DNA of 64,000 nt. It comes from Planctomycetota bacterium (GTDB taxonomy: Bacteria > Planctomycetota > B15-G4 > SIAN01). Positions within the stretch are counted from its first letter, which is position 1, and each line of letters opens with the position of its first letter. The notes below the pieces were generated by a model. That model ran no database searches and was not told where the DNA came from. It saw nothing but the letters and a program-made list of their open reading frames with translations. The stretch covers positions 1-64,000 of the forward strand of contig JAEUIC010000039.1 of NCBI GenBank assembly GCA_016795285.1, given 5' to 3'. The translations under genes and the position numbers were made by a program. Below, piece by piece: positions 57,438 through 64,000 of the stretch.

Positions 57438-59953
57438 TCGTGCCGCTGCTGTCGCTGTTGTCGCTGCCGTTGCTGCCGCTCCCCTCGGTGCTGGCGCTGC
57501 AGGACGCGTCGGAGGGTGCGCCGCTCGCGGCCTCGCGCCCCGCCGTCGCCGAGCTCTCGATCCACCCGCCGCAGCTCGCGCTGCGCGGCGCCGCCGACGT
57601 GCACGGCTTCGTCGTGCAGGCGCGCCTCGCCGATGGCACGACGCGCGACGTGACGACGCTGGCGCGCGCGACGCTGCGTGACCCGGCGCTCGCCGCGCTC
57701 GACGGCGCGACCGTGGCGCCGCTCGCGGCCGGCGCGACGGAACTGCAGGTCGAGTGGGAGGGGGCGCAAGCGGTCGCGCCGATTCGCGTCGAGGCGCCCG
57801 AGGAGACGCGGCCGGTCCGCTTCCGGCTCGACGTGATGCCGGTGCTGACCAAGGGCGGCTGCAACAGCGGCCCCTGCCACGGCTCGGCGTTGGGACAAGA
57901 CGGCTTCCGCCTCTCGCTGTTCGGCTTCGATCCCGACGGCGACCACTTCCGCATCACGCGCCAGCTGCCGACGCGCCGCGTGAACCTCGCGCTGCCCGAG
58001 GAGAGCCTGCTGCTGCAGAAGGCCGCGGGCAAGGTGGCGCACACCGGCGGGCAGCGCGTGAGCGAAGGCGATCCGCTCCATCGCACGCTGCTCGCATGGC
58101 TCGAAGCGGGCGCGCCGGCCGATCCGCCGGGACTGCCGACGCCGCTCGCCATCGACCTCTACCCGCCGCGCACGGTGCTGGAAGGCGCCGGCTCGACGCA
58201 GGCGCTGCGCGTGGTCGCGCGCTACTCCGACGGCAGCGACCGCGACGTCACCCACCTCTCGGCCTTCTTCAGCAGCGCCGATTCGGTGGCGGCCGCCGAC
58301 AAGGTGGGGCGCGTCACCGCCGGCCAGCGCGGCGAAGCGTTCGTGATGGCGCGCTTCGCCACGTTCACCATCGGCGTGCCGATCATCGTGCTGCCGGCCG
58401 GCGAGGCGTGGACGCCGACGCCGCGCGACTCCGACCAGTGGCCCGCGGACTGGATCGATTCGCTGGTCGCCGAGAAGCACGAGCGGCTGCGCCTCCTCCC
58501 GTCGCCGCGCTGCGATGACGCCACCTTCCTGCGCCGCGCCTGGATCGACGTGGTCGGCCTGCTGCCGCCCGCCGCCGACGTGGAGCGCTTCCTCGCCGAT
58601 CCGGCGCCGGACAAGCGCGAGCGGCTGATCGACGCGCTCCTCTCCCGCAAGGAGTTCTCCGAGCTCTGGGTGATGAAGTTCGCCGAGCTGCTCCAGATGC
58701 GGACCGACGAGAACAACCGCGTCCCCTACAAGTCGACGCTGCTCTACTTCCACTGGCTCGAGGAGCGCCTCGCCCGCAACGTGCCGTTCGACCAGGTGGT
58801 GCGCGAGCTCCTGACGGCGAGCGGCGGCACCTTCAAGTCGCCCGCCGCCAACTTCTTCCAGGTCGAGCGCGACACGCTGAAGCTGACCGAGAACGTGGCG
58901 CAGGTCTTCTTGGGCATGCGCATCCAGTGCGCGCAGTGCCACAACCATCCGTTCGACCGCTGGACGATGGACGACTACTACGGCTTCGCCGCCTTCTTCG
59001 CGCAGGTCGGCCGCAAGAACGCCGAGGATCCGCGCGAGACGATCGTCTTCGACGCGCGCGGCGGCGAGGTGAACCATCCGGTCGGCGGCCGCGCGATGGC
59101 GCCGAAGTTCCTCGGCGGCGCGACGCCCGACGTGGCGGGCCGCGATCGGCGCGCCGTGCTGGCCGAGTGGCTCACCGCGCGCGACAACCCGTGGTTCGCG
59201 AAGAACCTGGTGAACCTGGTCTGGAGCCACTTCTTCGGCGTCGGCATCGTCGAGCCGGTCGACGACGCGCGCGTCAGCAACCCGCCCGCGAACCCGGAGC
59301 TCCTCGACGAGCTCGCCCGCCGCTTCGTCGAGTGGAACTACGACTTCAAGCGGCTGGTCCGCGAGATCTGCACCTCGCAGGCGTGGCAGCGCGCGACCGA
59401 GGTGAACGGCAGCAACGCGCTCGACGAGCGGAACGCCTCGCACGCGCTGGTGCGCCGCATGCGGGCCGAGGTGCTGCTCGACGCGATCCACGCCGTCACC
59501 GGCACGGCCGAGAAGTTCCCCGGCCTGCCGCTCGGCGCGCGCGCGGTGCAGATCGCCGACGGCAACGTCGCCACCTACTTCCTCACCACCTTCGGACGCG
59601 CCTCGCGCGCCACCGTCTGCAGCTGCGAGGTGAAGATGGAGCCGAGCCTCTCGCAGGCGCTCCACCTGCTGAACGGCGACACCACTTCGCAGCGCATCCG
59701 CGAGGGCGGCCGCATCCGCGCGCTGCTCGCGGCCGGCCGCACGCCGGCGGAGATCGTGCGCGAGCTCTGGCTCTCCTGCCTCGCTCGTCCGCCGAGCGAG
59801 GAGGAGCTGGCCGACCTGCTGGCCGCGCTGCCGCCCGCGCCACCGCCTGCCGCCGACGGCACTCCCGCCGCGCCGTCGCCCGAGCTCGAAGCGGCGCTCG
59901 AAGACCTCTTCTGGGCGCTGCTCAACTCGAAGGAGTTCGTCTTCAACCATTGA
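57434..59953 (+). CDS. DUF1549/DUF1553 planctomycete cytochrome-like protein (second cassette)
   Basis: ATG 57434 overlaps the PPC gene stop (ATGA) with GGAGG 7 nt upstream. The 839-aa protein has a signal (residues 1-22), an Ig-like domain, C143-x4-C148-H149 in GGCNSGPCHGSALGQDGFRL, a second Ig-like segment, DUF1549 with C499-A-Q-C502-H in CAQCHNHPFDRWTMDDYYGF, and DUF1553 (NPPANPELLDELARRFVEWN to LLNSKEFVFNH). It lacks the 190-residue insertion of the 38724-42026 protein. It probably binds haem in the periplasm and works with the other cassette proteins. Confidence 0.92.
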   Translation: MIVPLLSLLSLPLLPLPSVLALQDASEGAPLAASRPAVAELSIHPPQLALRGAADVHGFVVQARLADGTTRDVTTLARATLRDPALAALDGATVAPLAAGATELQVEWEGAQAVAPIRVEAPEETRPVRFRLDVMPVLTKGGCNSGPCHGSALGQDGFRLSLFGFDPDGDHFRITRQLPTRRVNLALPEESLLLQKAAGKVAHTGGQRVSEGDPLHRTLLAWLEAGAPADPPGLPTPLAIDLYPPRTVLEGAGSTQALRVVARYSDGSDRDVTHLSAFFSSADSVAAADKVGRVTAGQRGEAFVMARFATFTIGVPIIVLPAGEAWTPTPRDSDQWPADWIDSLVAEKHERLRLLPSPRCDDATFLRRAWIDVVGLLPPAADVERFLADPAPDKRERLIDALLSRKEFSELWVMKFAELLQMRTDENNRVPYKSTLLYFHWLEERLARNVPFDQVVRELLTASGGTFKSPAANFFQVERDTLKLTENVAQVFLGMRIQCAQCHNHPFDRWTMDDYYGFAAFFAQVGRKNAEDPRETIVFDARGGEVNHPVGGRAMAPKFLGGATPDVAGRDRRAVLAEWLTARDNPWFAKNLVNLVWSHFFGVGIVEPVDDARVSNPPANPELLDELARRFVEWNYDFKRLVREICTSQAWQRATEVNGSNALDERNASHALVRRMRAEVLLDAIHAVTGTAEKFPGLPLGARAVQIADGNVATYFLTTFGRASRATVCSCEVKMEPSLSQALHLLNGDTTSQRIREGGRIRALLAAGRTPAEIVRELWLSCLARPPSEEELADLLAALPPAPPPAADGTPAAPSPELEAALEDLFWALLNSKEFVFNH

Positions 59954-59971
59954 GCGGCGCGGGGCAGCGAC

Positions 59972-60027
59972 GTTCGAAGAAGCGCGTTCGAGCAGCCGAG
60001 TTCGAGCAGCCGAGTTCGAGCAGCAGA
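59972..60027 (+). repeat. 14-bp tandem repeat in the leader of the 60041 gene
   Basis: Units of GTTCGAGCAGCCGA lie at 59986-59999 and 60000-60013, with a one-base variant at 60014-60027 and a degenerate unit at 59972-59985. The array ends 13 bp before the ATG and precedes the GAGGG ribosome binding site. Like the 11-bp array at 5641 it occupies the leader of an exported-protein gene. Confidence 0.88.
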
Positions 60028-60040
60028 GCCGAGGGAAGCG

Positions 60041-62974
60041 ATGGGGATGCAACGGTCGATCGCGTGGGGCGGGTTCGCGCTGTTGTGCGCGGCGGCGCCG
60101 GCGCGCGCGCAGGAGAAGGTCACCTACGACGACCACGTGCAGCGCCTCCTCACGCAGCACTGCGGCAAGTGCCACAGCGCCGAGCGGACGCGCGCCGGCC
60201 TCGACGTGACGAGCTACCTCTCCCTGCTGAAGGGGGCGAGCAGCGGCGCCGTCCTCGAAGCAGGCGATCCCGACGCGAGCACGCTCTACCTCGCGATCAC
60301 CCATCAGCGCGAGCCGACCATGCCGCCCGGCAGCCGCAAGCTGCCCGACGCCGTCGCCGAGACGATCCGCCAGTGGATCGCCGGCGGGCTGCTCGAGAGC
60401 GCCGGCAGCCAGGCGAAGCCGAAGGCGAAGAAGAAGAGCCTCGCGCTGGCGATCGTGCCGGGCGCGGGCCGTCCCGAGACGCTGCCGACGCTGTCGCGCC
60501 ACCTGCCGCAGGAGCCGCTCGTCGTGCCGCGCCGTGCCGGCGCCATCACGGCGCTCGCCGCTCATCCGTGGCTGCCGCTGCTGGCGGTGGCGGGCGCGCG
60601 CCAGATCGTGCTGCACGACCCGCGCACCTTCGAGCTGCGCGGCGTGCTGCCGTTCCCCGAGGGACAGGCGAACACGCTCGCCTTCAGCCGCGATGGCGCG
60701 CTGCTGGTCGCGGGCGGCGGGCAGCCGGGCGCGAGCGGGCGCGCGGTCGCGTGGGACCTGACGAGCGGCCGGCGCGTGATCGAGGCGGGCGACGAGGACG
60801 ACGCGCTGCTCGCCTGCGACCTCGCGCCCGACCGCTCGCGCCTCCTGCTCGGCGGACCGGCGAAGCACGTCCGCGTGGTCGATCCAGCCGGCGGCGCGCC
60901 GCTCCACACGCTGAAGAAGCACACCGACTGGGTGACGGCCGGCGCTTTCAGCCCCGACGGCGTCCTCTTCGCCAGCGGCGATCGCGCCGGCGGCCTGGTC
61001 GTCTGGGAGAGCGAGAGCGGCCGCGAGATGCACACGCTGCAAAGCGGCTCGGCGGCGATCACCGGGCTCGCTTGGCGCGACGACTCGAACGTGGTGGCGA
61101 GCGCTTCGGAGGACGGGCAGCTGCGCCTCTTCGAGATGTTCGAGGGCAAGGCGATCAAGGCGTTCGGCGCGCACGACGGCGGCGCGCTCGCCGTGGCGAT
61201 GGCGCACGACGGGCGGCTCGTCAGCGGCGGCCGCGACAAGCTGGTGAAGCTCTGGAGCGCGGAAGGACAGCTGCTGAAGACGTTCGGGCCGATGGGGGAT
61301 CTGGTGCTCGAGGTCGCCCTCGACGACGAGGGGACGCGCGTGGTCGGCGCCGACGCGAGCGGCGCGGTTGCACTCTGGAACGCGGCCGACGGCGCCTTCC
61401 TCGCGAACCTCACGACCACGCCGGCGCGCCTCGCCGATCGGCTGCTGGCGGCCGAGGCGAATCGCCGCACCGCCGCCGAGCGAGTGGCGCGCGCGGTGCC
61501 GGCCGCCGAAGCAGCGCAGCGCGACGCCGCCGCTCCCCTCGCCGAGCGCGACCGCTGCGTGGCGGCGGCGACGGCGGCGAACGCGGCGCGCGAGGGCGCG
61601 GCGCGGCAGCTCGACGAGGCGCGTGCCGCCGTGGCGAGCGCGACCAGTGCGGCCGAGCAGGCGCGCGCGCGCGTGGCGCAGCTCGAGGCGGAGCGCGCGA
61701 CGGCGCAGTCGGCGCTCGAGCCGGCGCGTGCGACGCTCGCCGCGGCCGAGCCGATCGCCGCCACGACCGCCGAAGCGGCCAACGCGCGCGCGACGTTGGC
61801 GGCGCAGCTCGAAGCGGGGGCCGCCGCGGCGCAGGCGCTGGCGACGGCGGCGCCCGACGATGGCGCGCTGGCGGCGGTGGCGAAGTCGACGCAGGAGAGC
61901 GCCAACGCGGCGCGCGCGGCGGCCACGGTCGCCGCGGAGCAGGCGGCCGCCGCGGAGGCGAGCCGATGGGCGGCAGAGCAGGCGCTCGCGCTGGCGAACG
62001 CGCGCGCGGCCGAACTCGATGCCTCGGTCGTGGCCGCTGCCGCCGAGCGCGACGCCGCGGCCGCGCGCGCTGCGACCAGCGTCGCGCCGCCGGTCGAACT
62101 CGAGAGCGCGCTCGCCTTGGCGCAAGGCGAGGCGGAGCGCGCGAGCGCCGCGGCGGCCGCAGCGACGACGGCGGCCGCTCCGCTGGCCGAGACGGCGACG
62201 AAGGCACGCGCGGCGGCCGACGCGGCGACCCGCGAACTGGTCGCCGCGCACCGCGAGGTCGCCCGCCTCGAAGCGGCGCGCCTCGATGTCGAGCTGGCGC
62301 AGCTCGATCGCGAGCTCGCGGTGCTCGACGCGGCGGTGGCGCTCGCCGAGGAGGCGCTGGCCGAGCGCGAGGCGGCCGCGGCGGCGGTGCGCGCGCAGGA
62401 GCAGGCGCTGCAGGCGGAGCTCGCGGCGGGGCCGGAACGCAGCGGCGCGCTCGCTGCGGCGATCGCGGCGCAGCGCGAGGAGCAGGCGCAGCGCGAGACG
62501 GCGCAGCGCGCGGCGGCGGAGCGGTTGGCCACGAAGGAGGCGCGCCTCGCGGCGTTGCGCGACTTCGCGGCGCAGATCGGCGTCGATCAAGCGGCGGAGG
62601 GTGCGGGCGGCGGTGCGGGCGCGAGCGACGCGCCGCTGTCGCAGGCGGCGGCGAAGCTGGCGGAGGCGTTGGCGGCGCTGACCGCCGATCGCGCACTCGC
62701 CGAGCAGGCGGTGGCCACTGCGGCGACGGCGGTCGAAGCGGCGCGCGGCGCGGTGGCGGCGGCAGAGGCGGAGGCGCGCGCGCACCACGAGCGGCTCGCG
62801 GCGCTGCCGGCGGCGATCGGCGCGCAGCAGCAACGGCTCGCGGCCGCCGCGGAAGAGGTCGCCGTCGCGCGGCAGCAGGTCGAGCAGGCGCAGGCGCAAC
62901 GCGTCGCGCCGCTCGCGCGCAACGCCGAGCTCGCGGTGCAGCGCGATCGTTGGCTGCAGGTCGCCGGCGGCTGA
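60041..62974 (+). CDS. planctomycete cytochrome/WD40 protein with long Ala-rich coiled-coil tail
   Basis: The 977-aa product has a signal peptide (residues 1-24), a PSCyt1 domain with C41-G-K-C44-H45 in TQHCGKCHSAER and PTMPPGSRKLPD as probable Met ligand region, and seven or so WD40 blades (about 165-460; TAGAFSPDGVLFASGDRAGG, ITGLAWRDDSNVVASASEDG). From about 468 to the end is an almost pure Ala/Glu/Arg/Gln coiled coil of 500 residues (QLEAERATAQSALEPARATL). The DUF1501-linked WD40 protein at 42058 lacks this tail. It could span the periplasm or oligomerise. An alternative start is ATG 60047. Confidence 0.9.
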   Translation: MGMQRSIAWGGFALLCAAAPARAQEKVTYDDHVQRLLTQHCGKCHSAERTRAGLDVTSYLSLLKGASSGAVLEAGDPDASTLYLAITHQREPTMPPGSRKLPDAVAETIRQWIAGGLLESAGSQAKPKAKKKSLALAIVPGAGRPETLPTLSRHLPQEPLVVPRRAGAITALAAHPWLPLLAVAGARQIVLHDPRTFELRGVLPFPEGQANTLAFSRDGALLVAGGGQPGASGRAVAWDLTSGRRVIEAGDEDDALLACDLAPDRSRLLLGGPAKHVRVVDPAGGAPLHTLKKHTDWVTAGAFSPDGVLFASGDRAGGLVVWESESGREMHTLQSGSAAITGLAWRDDSNVVASASEDGQLRLFEMFEGKAIKAFGAHDGGALAVAMAHDGRLVSGGRDKLVKLWSAEGQLLKTFGPMGDLVLEVALDDEGTRVVGADASGAVALWNAADGAFLANLTTTPARLADRLLAAEANRRTAAERVARAVPAAEAAQRDAAAPLAERDRCVAAATAANAAREGAARQLDEARAAVASATSAAEQARARVAQLEAERATAQSALEPARATLAAAEPIAATTAEAANARATLAAQLEAGAAAAQALATAAPDDGALAAVAKSTQESANAARAAATVAAEQAAAAEASRWAAEQALALANARAAELDASVVAAAAERDAAAARAATSVAPPVELESALALAQGEAERASAAAAAATTAAAPLAETATKARAAADAATRELVAAHREVARLEAARLDVELAQLDRELAVLDAAVALAEEALAEREAAAAAVRAQEQALQAELAAGPERSGALAAAIAAQREEQAQRETAQRAAAERLATKEARLAALRDFAAQIGVDQAAEGAGGGAGASDAPLSQAAAKLAEALAALTADRALAEQAVATAATAVEAARGAVAAAEAEARAHHERLAALPAAIGAQQQRLAAAAEEVAVARQQVEQAQAQRVAPLARNAELAVQRDRWLQVAGG

Positions 62975-63020
62975 TCGAGCCGCTCGCGCTGAGCGCGAGA
63001 GCGCGCGCCGCCCGCTCCCT

Positions 63021-63036
63021 CCCGAAAGTTTTCGGG
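63021..63036. terminator. perfect hairpin before otsA
   Basis: CCCGAAA-GT-TTTCGGG is a perfect 7-bp inverted repeat 46 bp after the WD40 gene stop and 80 bp before otsA. It may be a terminator or an operator. Just after it, 63040-63057 is an alternating (GC)n run of potential Z-DNA type. Confidence 0.45.
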
Positions 63037-63116
63037 TGGCATGCGCGCGCGCGCGCCGCTTGATTCGCTCTTCCATCGCGCCGCGTCCCCAACGTCGCGC
63101 GAGGGCAAGGAGCAGG

Positions 63117-64000
63117 ATGAGCACGATCGTCGTCTCGAACCGCCTTCCCGTCGTCGTCGAATCGCGCAAGGACGGCTTGCGCACCCGCCCCGGATCGGGC
63201 GGCCTCGTCACCGCCCTCTCCGCCGTCCTGCGCCGCGCCAAAGGGCGCTGGATCGGCTGGCCCGGCCTCTTCGACGCGCGTCCGGCGTCGGTGCGGCGCG
63301 TGCTGAAGGAGGCGGCGAAGAGCGAAGGCCACGGCCTCGTCCCGGTCCATCTCGACGCCGACGACTACCGCGGCTTCTACGAGGGCTTCTCGAACGAGAT
63401 CGTCTGGCCGCTCTTCCACGACCTGCCGTCGCGCTGCAACTTCGACCCCGACTATTGGGCGAGCTACCTCGCCGTGCAGGAGAAGTTCGCCGACGTCGTG
63501 GCCGCCGAGGCGAAGAGCGGCGACCTGGTCTGGGTGCACGACTACCAGCTGATGGGAGTCGGCCAGTGCCTGCGCGAACGGAAGCTGCGCGCGCGCCTCT
63601 GCTTCTTCCTCCACATCCCGTTCCCGGCGCCCGACATCTTCGCGAAGCTGCCGTGGCGCACGGAGATCCTGCAGAGCCTGCTCCGCTACGACGTGGTCGG
63701 GCTGCAGACCGCGCGCGACCTCGGCAACTTCCTCGACTGCGTGAAGCGGCTGCTGCCGGAGGCGCAGCAGCGGCTCGACGACGGCCGCTCGATCGTCGCC
63801 TTCGAGCAGCAGCGCACCGTCTGCGGCGCCTTCCCGATCGGCATCGACTGGAACGAGTTCGTCGACGTCGCGCGCTCGGTCACCGCGGAGGTGCGCGTCG
63901 CGCAGCTGCGCGAGGACATGCGCGGCCAGCAGGTGGTGCTGGGCGTCGACCGCCTCGACTACACCAAGGGGATCCCCGATCGGCTGCACGCCTTCCACCA
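63117..64000 (+). CDS. otsA: alpha,alpha-trehalose-phosphate synthase, partial
   Basis: ATG 63117 has AAGGAG upstream; 294 codons are visible and the frame is open at the right edge. The GT20 signatures are clear: STIVVSNRLPVVVE, SGGLVTALSAVLR, WIGWPGL, FYEGFSNEIVWPLFHD, LVWVHDYQLMGVGQCLRE, FFLHIPFPAPDIFAKLP, YDVVGLQTARDLGNFLDCVK, FPIGIDWNEF and VLGVDRLDYTKGIPDRL. The enzyme transfers glucose from a nucleotide sugar to glucose-6-phosphate, giving trehalose-6-phosphate for osmoprotection. A phosphatase domain or gene could follow outside the window. Confidence 0.97.
   Translation, partial: MSTIVVSNRLPVVVESRKDGLRTRPGSGGLVTALSAVLRRAKGRWIGWPGLFDARPASVRRVLKEAAKSEGHGLVPVHLDADDYRGFYEGFSNEIVWPLFHDLPSRCNFDPDYWASYLAVQEKFADVVAAEAKSGDLVWVHDYQLMGVGQCLRERKLRARLCFFLHIPFPAPDIFAKLPWRTEILQSLLRYDVVGLQTARDLGNFLDCVKRLLPEAQQRLDDGRSIVAFEQQRTVCGAFPIGIDWNEFVDVARSVTAEVRVAQLREDMRGQQVVLGVDRLDYTKGIPDRLHAFH

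Noticed and set aside
63040..63057. Alternating GC run before otsA as functional Z-DNA
   Set aside because: Such runs arise readily at this base composition; nothing else supports a role.
56810..63241. A 2143-codon open frame on the minus strand opposite the cassette 2 genes
   Set aside because: It is antisense to two genes with clear domains, is Arg/Ala-rich without recognisable motifs and results from the absence of stops in very GC-rich DNA.

Overview
The window is a very GC-rich stretch of a bacterial chromosome, almost certainly from a planctomycete (Planctomycetota, or a close PVC relative). The evidence is the content: two cassettes of DUF1501 (Tat-exported), DUF1549/DUF1553 and planctomycete-cytochrome/WD40 proteins, a PVC-type membrane-bound dehydrogenase with HEAT repeats, an ECF sigma factor fused by overlap to a zinc-finger Ser/Thr kinase with TPRs, a Tat-exported Gfo/Idh/MocA oxidoreductase and a sulfatase-modifying-factor domain protein. 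No rRNA, tRNA, CRISPR or insertion sequence was recognised. About 42 protein genes were called; nearly all long frames on the opposite strand of these genes are GC-driven shadows.

Layout. 1-2155 is the 5' part of a PVC dehydrogenase gene leaving the window on the left. 2301-7704 is a plus-strand series (dienelactone hydrolase, Bax-inhibitor-1/YccA membrane protein, two envelope proteins, Gfo/Idh/MocA oxidoreductase, Dps). 7724-7977 holds the first of three clusters of an interspersed repeat. 7981-12336 is minus strand (SGNH hydrolase, beta-propeller protein, B-box membrane protein, DUF72). 12425-18031 has a carboxypeptidase-regulatory-like protein, a hybrid histidine kinase and a formylglycine-generating-enzyme/thioredoxin fusion. 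18185-20490 is a divergent pair of TlpA/thioredoxin-like exported proteins. 20609-28492 contains a VWA/HEAT protein, an M2 peptidase with a His-rich tail, a CPA1 Na+/H+ antiporter, a second SGNH protein and ispG. 28573-38529 is mostly hypothetical envelope proteins. 38724-44927 and 53569-62974 are the two DUF1501/DUF1549 cassettes. Between them lie a pair of DxDGDG/YD-type lipoproteins, the sigma/kinase pair and an Rpn-family nuclease. The window ends inside otsA.

The most interesting observation is at 18185-19174. This gene is read through one in-frame TGA that replaces exactly the first cysteine of the thioredoxin CxxC motif (U68-G-P-C71). A stem-loop of bacterial SECIS type begins 13 nt after the TGA. 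The divergently transcribed paralogue at 19498-20490 has an ordinary C66-P-P-C69. This is best explained as a selenoprotein beside its cysteine homologue, although a nonsense mutation cannot be excluded from the sequence alone.

The second is a family of about 20-24 bp repeats. Type A has the core GGAAACTCCCCGGCACC and type B the core GAAGAATCAACCCCGCCACC. They occur in mixed clusters in three intergenic regions and nowhere else noticed. A different 40-bp element headed by the hairpin TCCCGATCCGGGA is found downstream of two genes.

Exported redox, cytochrome, propeller and lipoprotein genes dominate, so the region mainly equips the cell envelope. Likely operons, from stop/start overlaps, are 3198-5604, 9015-10106, 43464-44927 with 42026, 48568-52358 and 53569-59953.
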